Assembly: GCA_030407315.1 (NCBI GenBank)
Contig: JALQPE010001911.1
Location: 95,539-159,538 of the forward strand
DNA from: Asparagopsis taxiformis
Taxonomy: Eukaryota; Rhodophyta; Florideophyceae; Bonnemaisoniales; Bonnemaisoniaceae
Length of the DNA: 64,000 nucleotides
Reading direction: 5' to 3'
The notes beneath the pieces were generated by a model, which saw only the letters and a list, made by a program, of their open reading frames with translations, made no database searches and was not told the DNA's origin. Shown here piece by piece: positions 21,601 through 31,326 of this stretch. The position numbers and the translations under genes were made by a program. Every line of letters starts with the position of its first letter. The first letter of the stretch is position 1.

Positions 21601-24477
21601 GGTGGCGTCGGAAGGGAAATGCCTAGGTTCATTACCAAGCTTCGTGTCGAGGCACATCATGAAATGAGATTAACGCTTGCAGCTAGGGCAGGAATCGATG
21701 CTCCAGATACCTCAGAGAAATTGATACGCCAGTTGACTCAACTATCTATCAATGATTTCCCTCGCGTCAGATCTGAAGCTAGAGGGTTTTTGACTCGTAC
21801 CATGCGAGTAACGAGACCAGTTGTGCGCCGCCAGGAAATATGCAAAGTTATTGAAGTGCTGGCAGAGTCTGCTTCTAATGCAGCAAACATTTCAGCATCT
21901 ATTGTTGAGAAACCAGTCGAGATGGACATATCTTCAGAAGAACATGACACAGAGGACGCCACGAACAACACAAACGGTACAACGAAAGGAAAGAAAGAAG
22001 ACATAATGTACGAGAAGATGATGGGTGCTGCGGCTGTGTTGCGCAGCGCTTCTGCATCTCCGTTAATTATGAGGGACTGGCATCTTTTCACGACCCTCGT
22101 CAAGGCTCTACTAGATGCGATGCTTGTTGCGGAAAGAGCTGATGCGGCAAGCGCGGTTGGTTCACTTTTCGGAAAGCTGTCTTCGTTGGTGCGGCCTCTT
22201 GGTATTGAACCTATTCGCTTAGTGAAATCTGATCTGAGGACTATGGCGTCTCACAAGTTGTCCGAATTTGAAGAGAAGGAAAGAGAAAAGAGGCTGAAAG
22301 CTTACAACGATCTCAATGAATACCTTTTGGGGATTCTGAACCGCAATCCTTACCTTCTGAATGGACCGGAAACAAACGATCTATCGACAGGAGCTTTACC
22401 AGATGTTGAGAAAACTATGGAAGCACATTGGAGGCTTCAAAGCCTTGTTGCTACAGTCTTGTACATAACAATGCGAGATGACAGGCCCCCACCAGCAAGT
22501 GTCGCTTCATTTTTCACCAAGGGAATGGCTTCGGATGTCGTTACGTTGCGTCAAGTTTCATCCAAGGCAGTTATGTTTATCCTCGCAGTGCACGGAAGGA
22601 AAGCCGGTTCGGTTCCTGTGCAGGGGCCTGACTTCGATGACTCTGCGTCAGCGTGGTTGTCTAATGGGAATGAAGCTCTCGGAGCTGTTGGAGATGTTGT
22701 TTGCTCTCCAGAGTTTGCTCGAAAATTGGTTCACACGTTAGCATTGGATCATGAAGATGATTCTGATGGTTCCGGAGCGTCAAGAGGCCGGTTAAATATG
22801 ATTGGGAACGCTGGTGGGGCAATTGCTGTCATGAATCTTTCGCGTATGGTAGATGGTGATGCCTGTTGGATGTTGATAGGTGGTCGACCATGGCCATCGT
22901 CATGGATTCCGAGATCTCGGGATAGCCTGAATCTCGTTCGCATTCGTCTCTACGAATCCATTGTTAGGGTGTTCAGTCTGAATGTTGTCTATGCACTTCT
23001 TCCAACTCTCCAAGACTTGATTGAGAAACTAGAGAATAAGCAAGAGAAGATTATTAGTGGGGTCAAAGACGAGGATGTTAGAGTACTTGCCGGAGAGGTT
23101 TTGGCAGGAATTTGCCGTGGGCTGTACACTAGTAAGTGCAATGATACGACTGTCGTGGAGAAATTGGAAAACTTCACCAAGGTACTCCTTGGAGAGATGA
23201 CGGGATCAACGGGTAATGTGAACGGTGCAATTTTGATCAGGCTCATTGCAACATCAGAAGAATCAACTATTGGCGCTGACCTGGGCCGAAGGATTATGGA
23301 TTGGATTCTGATCGAGAAACCTCTCATCGTTCCTATGGGTGATGGTCCTGTTGCCCATCTCCAGGCTCGCCGATTGCGATACCTTTATTCTTGTGTTGCA
23401 GACCTCACAATGAAGGATACACGAAAGGTTTCGTTCATCAACGATTCACTGTCGTCGTTAACTGCAGAAGTTGGCTTTGACCATGAATTGAAGACAGTAC
23501 GTGAGGAAGTTGCGAGATGTCTCTCTGTGATTGCTGTCGATGTACCAGACGAATGCCAAAATTTGTTCGAGGATACCATGAAGAACCTTGCGAAGAGACT
23601 GGAGATGTCAAATGACTTGATCACTAATTCAGGCGATAACAAAGATTCGCAGGCTTCTGCTGAAGAACTGAAGAAGAGCCGCTCTAGGCAAGGTGAGACA
23701 CTGTCTAGGTTGATTTCAATCATCCACTGGACAGGCAGAGCTCAACGCTTCGAGAAATATATCGGCACACTGCTCCCCGCATTGTTTGCATCCTTTGACG
23801 AGAGTGATCCGGAACGCACTTATCATGCTCGTATGGCACTTTCCTTCACTGCACAAGGACGATTGACGAAGCCAATTATTAGTGAAATTTTATCAGTTGT
23901 GGAAGAGAGTACGAAGAGTCCTCTATGGAAAGTACGTGCCTCGGTGCTGGCGTTTCTGCAGGTGTTCTCGTTTTCTTCACTGTTTGTCGCCAGTCAAGAT
24001 CAACTGAAGAAGATAAGGGACATAGTGTTGATGCTATTATCAGACAGTCAGCTCGAAGTACGACAAGCAGCGGCGGCCAGCTTTGTGACTATGATCAGGG
24101 ATGCGCCAGCTGGAGCTGTGGATGAAGTTCGAGACCACTGCTTGGCAGTACTGCGTAAGACCACGAGAAAGGGGCGTGGGTCCAAACGTCCACCAATGGA
24201 TTCTAATACGATTTGTGAGCGACATGGTGCAGTTCTTGGTCTTTCGAGCATGATAACGTCCAGTCCGTATACTGTACCGAAATGGATGCCTGGAGTGTTG
24301 GTTGCATTGTCTGGATGCGCGGCCGATCCCCCGCCGATTTCTACTGGTGTTCGAAAGTTGTTTGCCGATTTCATGCGGACACATCGTGACGAGTGGCAAT
24401 CGCATAAGTTACTGTTTACTCCTGATGAGCTTGATATCGTCTCAGAGCTGTTAGTTTCACCTTCTTACTACGCGTAG
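18679..24477 (+). CDS. Proteasome activator PSME4/PA200/Blm10
   Basis: Large HEAT-repeat cap that binds the 20S core proteasome and opens its gate, promoting ATP-independent degradation. 1932 residues from ATG 18679 (human PSME4 is 1843). An alternative ATG at 18466 would add 71 residues of low-complexity sequence. Conserved landmarks: 'SSDWDNIWIALFARIARHQP' in the N-terminal third, the middle part with successive helical repeats, 'RTYHARMALSF' and 'HGAVLGLSSMI' in the C-terminal domain, and the very C-terminus SYYA. That end is the HbYX-type motif (hydrophobic-Tyr-any) inserted into the alpha-ring pockets of the 20S particle. The gene is one uninterrupted frame of 5.8 kb, which underlines how intron-poor this genome is. 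Convergent with TrpRS, 108 bases apart. Confidence 0.93.
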   Translation: MEDPSLLPEDAHILPPAVQVDDELNDDDIPLQRYNAQLPLSYRSSLDTERKLLIKALHVLIDAIVNAHQSNPHAQHTPSTPDAAEQIVSEAYELEFDRDFAALEKGISRYLDLKHPVDASDFPVFTKVLLRGALSPNVDMGLRSKLFRCTSRLLSKRQCNLPDGVDWRPILDAIMAIHIDCVDGGPVIGKDIRDAHCRNIISLLSKCCNFLTPTDGAEKIWNHFISKLDDDDVDSNFMHILFLSYLLPTRGKAWSGWVPNGLKLWESIESSDWDNIWIALFARIARHQPCVVDWTSCLPHVYSRITASFHLPLGAIAAHSAMERRCPHHFLFLLDNKTVLAAAQFAVFSLSPQRPEALDFLERLFALIANYFHPSNSGRWSGTIGGFMVHVTANLGSRVFAERAATKAGIKDRIWGDNVNKGVAPEEHRLSSEYIERLVKILLPLVQLGLHSKVHMMGMQAASASRDLAILAPELVIDSLLEQATDGLGSISSPHRTSAALKLLAALTPVFLDDDISPKGVEYLPLALQLTLPGIDANDIGKTEYTLRFIAGSAARLQSTIAKNSKAEIAFVLEEYIHLLLERIFALLDSLEAPPKKGRNGAYSTSSQLSYFIFAVAMENLFAALPAHIAISAAQKVTRQLTGSACMNGIKYYGALVRASAAAAAIGSNGSSVDIFIPVLVEQILDGDLSSLEDVALVSIGDEELVWRIRMLAQACRSVGSGLIAYLDKISAIIRLAMDKPERAVYKAGGRLLRGVLEGLTITQMVFGPGEDSSTDSTADGGDYDFKWRIPTTEEWKAAEQLLESFIERAETLSRSSADMSKVTTDRDVLFRVLRLLHAIQRGGRWVFAGVQPDHFAVLDRLVADDAVMSKSDAKLTLKRPIRAGLGGERGKTGREIATNLWKKTYSLISGIIATVIQERPDDGALLYRSLEPIELAHEPFRRGNQSRQTMHASRAYKAAYKPIVASKQDYNAVGGVGREMPRFITKLRVEAHHEMRLTLAARAGIDAPDTSEKLIRQLTQLSINDFPRVRSEARGFLTRTMRVTRPVVRRQEICKVIEVLAESASNAANISASIVEKPVEMDISSEEHDTEDATNNTNGTTKGKKEDIMYEKMMGAAAVLRSASASPLIMRDWHLFTTLVKALLDAMLVAERADAASAVGSLFGKLSSLVRPLGIEPIRLVKSDLRTMASHKLSEFEEKEREKRLKAYNDLNEYLLGILNRNPYLLNGPETNDLSTGALPDVEKTMEAHWRLQSLVATVLYITMRDDRPPPASVASFFTKGMASDVVTLRQVSSKAVMFILAVHGRKAGSVPVQGPDFDDSASAWLSNGNEALGAVGDVVCSPEFARKLVHTLALDHEDDSDGSGASRGRLNMIGNAGGAIAVMNLSRMVDGDACWMLIGGRPWPSSWIPRSRDSLNLVRIRLYESIVRVFSLNVVYALLPTLQDLIEKLENKQEKIISGVKDEDVRVLAGEVLAGICRGLYTSKCNDTTVVEKLENFTKVLLGEMTGSTGNVNGAILIRLIATSEESTIGADLGRRIMDWILIEKPLIVPMGDGPVAHLQARRLRYLYSCVADLTMKDTRKVSFINDSLSSLTAEVGFDHELKTVREEVARCLSVIAVDVPDECQNLFEDTMKNLAKRLEMSNDLITNSGDNKDSQASAEELKKSRSRQGETLSRLISIIHWTGRAQRFEKYIGTLLPALFASFDESDPERTYHARMALSFTAQGRLTKPIISEILSVVEESTKSPLWKVRASVLAFLQVFSFSSLFVASQDQLKKIRDIVLMLLSDSQLEVRQAAAASFVTMIRDAPAGAVDEVRDHCLAVLRKTTRKGRGSKRPPMDSNTICERHGAVLGLSSMITSSPYTVPKWMPGVLVALSGCAADPPPISTGVRKLFADFMRTHRDEWQSHKLLFTPDELDIVSELLVSPSYYA

Positions 24478-24585
24478 TGATCTATAGTGTACTCTGTCTG
24501 TAGCTTCTGTCTTCACTGCTCCAGGGAGCTGCAAATTTTGTAAGTAAATTGTTGGTGCACAGTGTTGTTAGCTGTCAACAGGGCT

Positions 24586-25779
24586 TCAGAACTTTAAGGG
24601 GCGCTCCAAAAAGAACCTATCCAGCACTTCGTCAGTTACTTGCGCCCTTCGTTCCTGGTGGTTTGCAACTATCGGTTTCAAAACTTCGATCAATTCCTTC
24701 TTGATTTCACCTGACAGCATTTCGCCAGAGGCATACGCGCTGCGGATCCTTTCCAACTCGTCATCATCTTCCAGGAAGAACGTAAGATACCTGTACGAAA
24801 TATCTACATCAATGTCGGCCCCCAATCGCCGATGTTCTTCAATAGTCTCTTTGCCACCGGAAAACGCAAATTTGTTGATTTTAGTCTTGATCTTCTTCGC
24901 TGTATCGTCCAAAAAGATAGCTGATTCTGCAGCCGAAGAAGACATTTTAGTATTATCACCCTGCAAAGCCGGGAAGAATTTGGAGTGGATAAGCGCTGGC
25001 TTCAGACAGCCCATTTTAGGCGCTGCATCGCGCGTCATACGGAAGTACGGGTCCTGATCGATGGCGCATGGGATTAGACACGGAATGTTTTCTCGAGATG
25101 TTCCTAGCACAACAGGGAAGCTGGACGAGAACGCAGGGGCTGCCTGTACGGCTGGGAAAGCGTGTTTGCCGATATTATCCGAGTCGGTAAAACCGAAAAT
25201 CGCACGCGCCTGGTTGTACGTCGTAAGCCGCTGAATACGCAGAACGTTTGGATACAACGAGCCAATATAGGATGTATCAGAGAATATGAATGTTCTCTCT
25301 GGATCGAATCCCACAGCTATGATGTCTTTGGCATTTTCGCGTCCAAGTTGCATGAAGTGCTCGATCGGATCTGGGGCCTCACTGCCCTTTTTCGGCTTTG
25401 CGAAGAGGAACTTTTCGTCGTCGGTTAGCTGGATGACGCATGGCACTTTGAAAGCTGACTGGAGATAGGCTGTGAAGATGAAGGGGACGAGATGTCCGAG
25501 ATGAAGAGCGGTTGAGGAGGGCCCGCGACCAGTGTAGAGGTAGAATTTTTCGCCTGCTTCGAATCGATTGAGCAATTGCTCGAGATCTCGGTGGGAGAAG
25601 AAGATGCCTCTGCGTAGGAAGAGATGTGGCTTGGCGCCTGTCAGAGATTCGAAACGCTGGAGCAGCGCGGGTGAAATTGGACGGGAGCCGAAATGGGAAA
25701 TGAGCTTGTCGTAGTCGATCTTGCCGGAGACTTCCCACGGAGTGACAACTGGATTTTCGTCTGCGGGTTGATCTGCCAT
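24586..25779 (-). CDS. Tryptophanyl-tRNA synthetase, cytosolic eukaryotic type
   Basis: Class Ic synthetase charging tRNA-Trp. 397 residues, catalytic core plus anticodon-binding part. '[19 protein letters not shown]' at 82-100 includes the HIGH-class motif HLGH (93-96), '[18 protein letters not shown]' holds the KMSSS loop (278-282), and '[14 protein letters not shown]' is the conserved eukaryotic/archaeal-type segment. No WHEP domain and no evident targeting peptide, so cytosolic. ATG 25779-25777. A divergent promoter region separates it from the Mpv17-family gene. Confidence 0.96.
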   Translation of the reverse strand: MADQPADENPVVTPWEVSGKIDYDKLISHFGSRPISPALLQRFESLTGAKPHLFLRRGIFFSHRDLEQLLNRFEAGEKFYLYTGRGPSSTALHLGHLVPFIFTAYLQSAFKVPCVIQLTDDEKFLFAKPKKGSEAPDPIEHFMQLGRENAKDIIAVGFDPERTFIFSDTSYIGSLYPNVLRIQRLTTYNQARAIFGFTDSDNIGKHAFPAVQAAPAFSSSFPVVLGTSRENIPCLIPCAIDQDPYFRMTRDAAPKMGCLKPALIHSKFFPALQGDNTKMSSSAAESAIFLDDTAKKIKTKINKFAFSGGKETIEEHRRLGADIDVDISYRYLTFFLEDDDELERIRSAYASGEMLSGEIKKELIEVLKPIVANHQERRAQVTDEVLDRFFLERPLKF

Positions 25780-26189
25780 GGCGAATGGACGATGGTTGCG
25801 CTGAGGTCGAAAAGATTCGACACGGGACGTGGCGTCCGATGTTGAGTCGTACGAGCGTGTGGAGTCGGAGTATGAGCAAATGTATTTGGGAGCAAATGAA
25901 AATAGATCAGATCAATGGAGAGTAAGTTTTGACCTGAGAGCTGCTTACAGCGGTATTATACGTAGGGCAGCTAAAAATATCGGTCCTTTGCGAGTCTCGC
26001 GCTCCTGACATCGATTGCGTTTTGTTGCGATTCGCTTTTTGTGTTTGACGCAGTTACCAACGGCACCGTGCATTCATGCGCGACGTATAAACCACCTGTT
26101 TCCCTCGTAGACTTCGGTCTTGATACCTCACAGTCGTTCAAGCATGACGGCGGCTCTTGCCGCCGCCTAATCCCCTCCTTGCTTGTCAA
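25780..26189. promoter_or_regulatory. Divergent intergenic region with a short upstream ORF
   Basis: 410 bases between the divergent TrpRS and Mpv17-family genes. An 8-codon upstream ORF (26144-26170, ATG through TAA, encoding Met-Thr-Ala-Ala-Leu-Ala-Ala-Ala) precedes the Mpv17-family ATG at 26190 and could lower its translation (inference). Confidence 0.35.
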
Positions 26190-27143
26190 ATGCAGCATCA
26201 AGACAAGCGGCTCCCGCCGCCTGCAACCGCGCACCCCTCCTCATCCTTTCTGTCGTCCTCATCGTCCAAGGACCGTCTTCATTTTTCCCTTTCCTTTTTG
26301 TCTCATCGCCCCAGTCCGCTGCGAATTCGTCGCATCACCATCCTTGTCGTTTTTATCCTCGTCCTATTCGTAGTCATTGCTTCGCTTTCCACCCAGCCAT
26401 CTACTGTTCTTCATTGGCACCGGCCCCCATTTACGCATCTACGTAGACTCTCGCGCCGAACACTCAGGTTGTATCAACGCCAACTCCATCTACATCCGCT
26501 TTCGTCTCGCGCGATAACGGCTGGTATCATTTTCTTCATTGCTGATTTATCCGCACAGGTGCTCAACAGACCACCTGGTAAATGGCTTATTGACGCCTTC
26601 TCCATGCCCAGGCTATTCAGGTACAGCGTCTACGGCTTGTTTTTCATGGGCCCCTTTCTGTATATCTGGTACGAATTGATGAATCAATACGGACCGGACG
26701 ATGATTTCAAAGGCTCTCTACTCAAATGTCTATTCGAGCAAATCACTCTGGAGCCCGTTTGTATCTCCATGTACATTATCTACGATGGCGCCGTCTGTCG
26801 TCGCGGCCTGCGTCAAACTCGACAAAAGTTGACGACACAGTTCCTTCCCCTCCTTTTCAAGAATGCAATCTTTTGGCTTCCAGCCAACTTTGCCAACTAC
26901 TATATTGGAACCCCCGATCTTCGCGTCGTGTTTGCGAATCTTTGTTCGTTATTCTGGAACATCTATTTCTCCGCCAAAGTCAACAAAGTATCCGCTTCCT
27001 CATTTGCCCTCAAAGCAGATAGTTATATCCCCCTGTCAAATCACGAAAGAACCCTTTCCCCATTTCGGAAGGAATCAGGCCTAAAACGCACTTCCGATAT
27101 CGGCCTAAGGCCGCAAACTTCGTCCAGCACCCATGTTGTCTGA
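26190..27143 (+). CDS. Mpv17/PMP22-family membrane protein
   Basis: Small inner-organelle membrane protein family of mitochondria, peroxisomes and plastids, thought to form or regulate channels. 317 residues from ATG 26190 (the frame is open upstream but has no earlier ATG). The core, about 88-265, has the family order: 'LSSRAITAGIIFFIADLSAQ' (first helix), 'RLFRYSVYGLFFMGPFLYIW' (family signature), 'LEPVCISMYI', and 'NAIFWLPANFANYY' followed by 'NIYFSAKVN' at the end. An unusual N-terminal extension of 85 residues includes a hydrophobic stretch (about 49-66), possibly part of a targeting sequence. The tail after 266 is Ser-rich. Confidence 0.9.
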   Translation: MQHQDKRLPPPATAHPSSSFLSSSSSKDRLHFSLSFLSHRPSPLRIRRITILVVFILVLFVVIASLSTQPSTVLHWHRPPFTHLRRLSRRTLRLYQRQLHLHPLSSRAITAGIIFFIADLSAQVLNRPPGKWLIDAFSMPRLFRYSVYGLFFMGPFLYIWYELMNQYGPDDDFKGSLLKCLFEQITLEPVCISMYIIYDGAVCRRGLRQTRQKLTTQFLPLLFKNAIFWLPANFANYYIGTPDLRVVFANLCSLFWNIYFSAKVNKVSASSFALKADSYIPLSNHERTLSPFRKESGLKRTSDIGLRPQTSSSTHVV

Positions 27144-27265
27144 GGTTCTTTCGCTCCTTCCGTTTTGTTCACAGGCCGCTCAACTCCCAGCATTTACCCC
27201 GCACGCGCACTCAAGCGTCAAGTCATGTACATTTCTACAGTAAAATACCAGTTCAGTTGCAAAGA

Positions 27266-29086
27266 TCACGCCGTGTGCTTGTTTGTTCCCAGCAAACTCT
27301 GCCTCTCTGCGTCCGCGTGTATCGAAAAGTCCAATGTATAGAATGACGTTTTGTTGCATTCATCTTTCCGCGACGGCTCCCGGTCCAGACACGAATTGTT
27401 TGGTTGTGGCTTGGTAAAATCCACGTAACCTTTCTTTTTTGCACGACACGCATGCAATTGTTTCAAGAGTGCTACAATCTGATCCTGCAAAGCGACATTT
27501 TCGCCATGCCTCTCGAGAGAGTTTGTTAGTACGCGAACCACATCCAATCCCTTCATCCGTCCGCTGCTCTCCTCACAAGCTGACATATTCCACAAAAGTT
27601 CACAACCTTGCTGTTGAATATGAACGTTATCTGGGTAACTGATCATAGCAAATATACCGGCATCAACTGCGCCTGAAGCTGACAACATCATAATGTTGAG
27701 CATATCTGCATCGGCGAGATTACGCAGTGTACGACACCCGATTTCCTGAATAGGCACGTTGTCGAGATATTTGGCCATCACCTTTGTGATTGCAGCTATT
27801 CCACCCAGTTTAGCCACTTCCTTCTTGCTCTCGAAAATATCGAAAACCGCGTTCCCCAAGGCTTGAACAACCTTTTCCGAGACGATTGCCGACTCACTTC
27901 CATTTCGCAACGCCGAAACGAGCGGTTCTAGCCCATTATGTCGGAGAAGTCGTATTCGATTCTCTTTCAAAAACAGCAGGTATCGCATAGCAGCACAGCC
28001 ATGTTCCAGGATTTTCATGTTATTTCGATGCGTCTCCAAAGATGCGAGAATAGTTTCCAAACCTTCATTCCTACCGATTTCTTCTCTGACTTGGTCACCT
28101 ATTCTGCTCCAGTTTCGAACTAGAAGGAGACCATGGTGCTGAAATAGCTCATCATGCAAGCAATTGCAGAGGAACCTGATGAACGGTTCGACAAGCCCCA
28201 CACCGGCAGCTCTTGCGCTGTTTTCTTCGTCATTTCTGCACATGTTTCCAATAGCGATAAAGCCGTCAAAACGTATATTCCAATTGTACGGAAAGGCTTC
28301 CATCGCTTTTGAGATGGCTTCTATGGCATAGCTCTTAGCTGCAAGCCATTGGTTCACTTGCACTCTGTCAGTTAGGTTTCTCAGTGCAGAACATCCGCTC
28401 ACTTGCATCTGTTCGGTACCTTCATGTTTATCCATTGCATTAATGATTGTTTCGATGGCACCTATTTGTCCAACTTGTCTCTTGGTCTCGATACATTTTT
28501 GAGAAAGTTTGTTTAATGTCTTCGTTCCATCAGTTTGAACGGAAGCATTTTCCTCGAATAGTTTCATTGCCGACGACACGCATTGGACCCCTTGGAGAGA
28601 CACGATTTTATTGAGTGTTGGCCTGTGGTCAGCCAAAGCGTGCAACGACATTATCGCATGTTGTTGCAGCTCACAAGGGCTGTTTGGGTTATTCATTGCT
28701 TGAATGACTGCCCGAACAACTCTGATGTTGTCTTTTTTCTGGGTTTTCGGGCAGGGTATCTGAGCAATTCGACAAATACCGAGACATGCACGCTGCTGTA
28801 CTTGCATATTCTGGGCGTTGGCTTGCATATATTTAGCTATTTGCTCGAGGGCCATGTGAGCAAGATCTGTTGAACACACGCTCTGAGAAACATCATTACC
28901 GATGCGGATGATATCTTCAACGTAATCCAAAGCTTTAACGTTGTGAAAGATAAAGGCCTTGATGTTTGCAGAGAGTTTTTGCTCGAGTCGCTGATCGTAA
29001 TCTGACATATAGTCTAGACAGTTGCCCATTTGAAGTGACAAAAAGTTGCTTGAAAAAGAGTCGATTGTTCTGTCTCTATCGAACAT
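27266..29086 (-). CDS. Armadillo-repeat protein
   Basis: 606 residues made largely of armadillo-type units of about 42 residues (about 60-560), each with the pattern G-x(3)-I/V followed by helix 3 'QxxGCxALRNLT/A', for example 'QVSGCSALRNLTDRVQVN', 'IQEIGCRTLRNLADADMLN' and 'QQQGCELLWNMS'. Armadillo superhelices bind peptides or other proteins; the variant with GC-A-L-xN-L resembles cytosolic ARMC-type proteins and not importin-alpha (no IBB domain or NLS-binding Trp/Asn array evident). The tail after about 560 is basic and unstructured. No signal or membrane segment. ATG 29086-29084. Partner unknown. Confidence 0.85.
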   Translation of the reverse strand: MFDRDRTIDSFSSNFLSLQMGNCLDYMSDYDQRLEQKLSANIKAFIFHNVKALDYVEDIIRIGNDVSQSVCSTDLAHMALEQIAKYMQANAQNMQVQQRACLGICRIAQIPCPKTQKKDNIRVVRAVIQAMNNPNSPCELQQHAIMSLHALADHRPTLNKIVSLQGVQCVSSAMKLFEENASVQTDGTKTLNKLSQKCIETKRQVGQIGAIETIINAMDKHEGTEQMQVSGCSALRNLTDRVQVNQWLAAKSYAIEAISKAMEAFPYNWNIRFDGFIAIGNMCRNDEENSARAAGVGLVEPFIRFLCNCLHDELFQHHGLLLVRNWSRIGDQVREEIGRNEGLETILASLETHRNNMKILEHGCAAMRYLLFLKENRIRLLRHNGLEPLVSALRNGSESAIVSEKVVQALGNAVFDIFESKKEVAKLGGIAAITKVMAKYLDNVPIQEIGCRTLRNLADADMLNIMMLSASGAVDAGIFAMISYPDNVHIQQQGCELLWNMSACEESSGRMKGLDVVRVLTNSLERHGENVALQDQIVALLKQLHACRAKKKGYVDFTKPQPNNSCLDREPSRKDECNKTSFYTLDFSIHADAERQSLLGTNKHTA

Positions 29087-29520
29087 CTTGGAGAAGTTTT
29101 GTCTTCTTTCGTTGCGTTAGGTGGTTTGTCTATGAGTTGAATTCAGTTACTGTAGGTTGCACAACAACAAGGGGGGCGCGTATATTCGAAAACGAACAGT
29201 GAATCCTAGTTGGTCATTAAGTGTGTACCTTTTTGTTGGCTATAAATATTATTAAAGAGAGGAACTTTACGAAAGTATGTACGCTGTTGCATGGCACTCA
29301 ACTTGTCGAAGATGGTACGTATGAGGTACATTGACGGAGAAACAGATATAGCACCGAGTCTGACGACAAACGCATTGCTGTACTCGCCAAGTCAATCAGT
29401 TACCGCTTTGTAAATTTACAGAAATTCTATCATTCTTGTTGGAGGCAAAGCACGATCCGTCCATTGCCCGGAATCGCAGCCGAGGCTGCGACTCCAACGC
29501 ATCGTCTCCCAGTCCAGTCC
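29087..29520. promoter_or_regulatory. Divergent intergenic region, ARM gene / aspartic protease
   Basis: 434 bases with both 5' ends. No coding frame or repeat recognised. Confidence 0.35.
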
Positions 29521-31326
29521 ATGCAACACAACGCAATGCTCACCACACCTATTTATCTACTTCTGCTACTCATCTCAGCTTCAATACCCATCAATGCTCA
29601 ATCAATAGTCACTCAACTTCAGCTACAGCCGCCGCGTCCATCACTTCCCAATTCGCGACATGGCTTCCCATCCGAAGTGCATCTATTCGAGCCGGAGGAA
29701 GCGACACTCCCATCCTTTATCCACCGCCTCTTCCGAAGCTCCCGCGACGCCCCATCAATCCCTTTCAAGTCCCGCATTGTATCCGTAGATCTCCTCGGCG
29801 GCATCACCCGCGTCGGCGAGTACTACACACAGGTTCGAATCGGCGGCCAGCGCGTCCGCGTGCAGATCGACACCGGCTCGTCAACCATGGCGCTTCCAGT
29901 CGCCGAGTGCGATCATTGCCTCCCGTCCGACCAGCGCTACAACATGAAGCTGTCCATAACCGGCGAGGCACGATGGATCAAGTGCGTCAATGAGCTTTGC
30001 GCCCGTGACACCTGCATGGCGCGCAAATGCGCGCGATGTTCAGCATCGGATGCGTGTTGTGCGGACGAGAATCCGCAGGCGTGCGGATTCTTTTTGAAAT
30101 ACGGCGATGGGTCTGGTGCACGTGGAGGTCTCATGGTTGATGTAATGACATGGGGCAATGTATCGGCACCGGTCATTTTCGGCGGCATTCTACACGATAG
30201 TCTCGACTTTCAACGGCCGCGCGTGGATGGAATTCTTGGGATGGCGTACGAGGCGCTCGCATGCAACCCGACGTGCGTAGAGCCGCCGTTTCAGCAGATG
30301 GTGAAAGCAGGTGTGGTGGAAGATGTTTTTTCGATATGTATTACGGAACAGGGTGGCAAACTTGTGCTGGGTGAGTTTGATCAATCTCTTGCGAAAACGA
30401 ACATCACGTATATACCACTGGCTTTGTCTGATCCGCCGACGTTCTATACAATGAATGTGAGCAATGTTTTGACCATTGGATCGCGGGATCTGAGGGTACC
30501 GAATTTGCGGGCCGGCATTCTGGACAGCGGGACAACTCTAATTGTAATGTCGAAGGATTTCTTCATGATGATCCTCGAACATTTGATGAAGTTTCATTGC
30601 GATGTACCAGGGCTTTGTGGTGTAGAGAGGCCTTGGTTTTTGCCGACGGCGTGCATCAGGTCATCGGAAGAGATCATGAGTAAGCTACCGACTTTTACGT
30701 TCCACCTGGGGTCTCACAATGAATTCAAGCTGGAACTGCGACCGGAAGACTACATGCTACGAATGCAAGAAGTGGGGAAGGGAGCATTCCGGTGTGTAGG
30801 CATCATGGCGATGGATGAGATGCAGGAGGGAACAGACATCATATTTGGCAACACAGTAATGCAACGGTACGTATCAATCTACGACAGGAAGAGAAAGCGG
30901 CTTGGGTTTGCGGAAGCTGCTGAAGGATGCGGTGGGGTTGCGCAATGCTCTGCGAATACGCAATGTATTGAATGTGCTACTACACCGGGATGTAGTTACA
31001 ATTTTGAGACACAGAGCTGTCAGGAAGAGCACAGTGGATTGGGGGTTGTGCCATATCCTGTGTGCAGTGGGTCGATGTGTTTCTGTCGACTGGGGGCGGA
31101 AGTGGGGCTGGTGTTTGGCTTGGTTTCTGGGCTGTTTGGTAGTCTACTGGTGCTGGCGGTTGGTGTTTTCGTCGGGGTGCTGTACAGCCGGCGTGGTGGT
31201 CGGCATGTTCCGGAGACGGCTGGGGGTGAAGATCGGGCGCCGCTGTATTCAGTGGACGATGATGAGGAGAGTTTTAATGGCGATGTGGACGGCACGAAAG
31301 AGTATGTTGCTGTTGGACGAGAATAA
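29521..31326 (+). CDS. Membrane-anchored pepsin-like aspartic protease
   Basis: Secretory-pathway A1-family endopeptidase. 601 residues from ATG 29521 (in-frame ATG at 29536 also possible). Residues 5-27 form a signal peptide ending near 'ASIPINA'; about 28-95 looks like a prosegment. Catalytic aspartates: DTGS at 117-120 and DSGT at 335-338, spaced normally; the flap and 'DGILGMAYEALA' (236-247) are as in pepsins. A Cys-rich insert follows the first Asp (about 130-190) and a second Cys-rich module follows the protease (470-522). A single membrane helix (about 527-555) and a 45-residue cytosolic tail end the protein. The layout resembles type-I membrane proteases of the BACE/plasmepsin-V kind with a Cys-rich juxtamembrane part; the substrate is not predictable. 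Confidence 0.93.
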   Translation: MQHNAMLTTPIYLLLLLISASIPINAQSIVTQLQLQPPRPSLPNSRHGFPSEVHLFEPEEATLPSFIHRLFRSSRDAPSIPFKSRIVSVDLLGGITRVGEYYTQVRIGGQRVRVQIDTGSSTMALPVAECDHCLPSDQRYNMKLSITGEARWIKCVNELCARDTCMARKCARCSASDACCADENPQACGFFLKYGDGSGARGGLMVDVMTWGNVSAPVIFGGILHDSLDFQRPRVDGILGMAYEALACNPTCVEPPFQQMVKAGVVEDVFSICITEQGGKLVLGEFDQSLAKTNITYIPLALSDPPTFYTMNVSNVLTIGSRDLRVPNLRAGILDSGTTLIVMSKDFFMMILEHLMKFHCDVPGLCGVERPWFLPTACIRSSEEIMSKLPTFTFHLGSHNEFKLELRPEDYMLRMQEVGKGAFRCVGIMAMDEMQEGTDIIFGNTVMQRYVSIYDRKRKRLGFAEAAEGCGGVAQCSANTQCIECATTPGCSYNFETQSCQEEHSGLGVVPYPVCSGSMCFCRLGAEVGLVFGLVSGLFGSLLVLAVGVFVGVLYSRRGGRHVPETAGGEDRAPLYSVDDDEESFNGDVDGTKEYVAVGRE

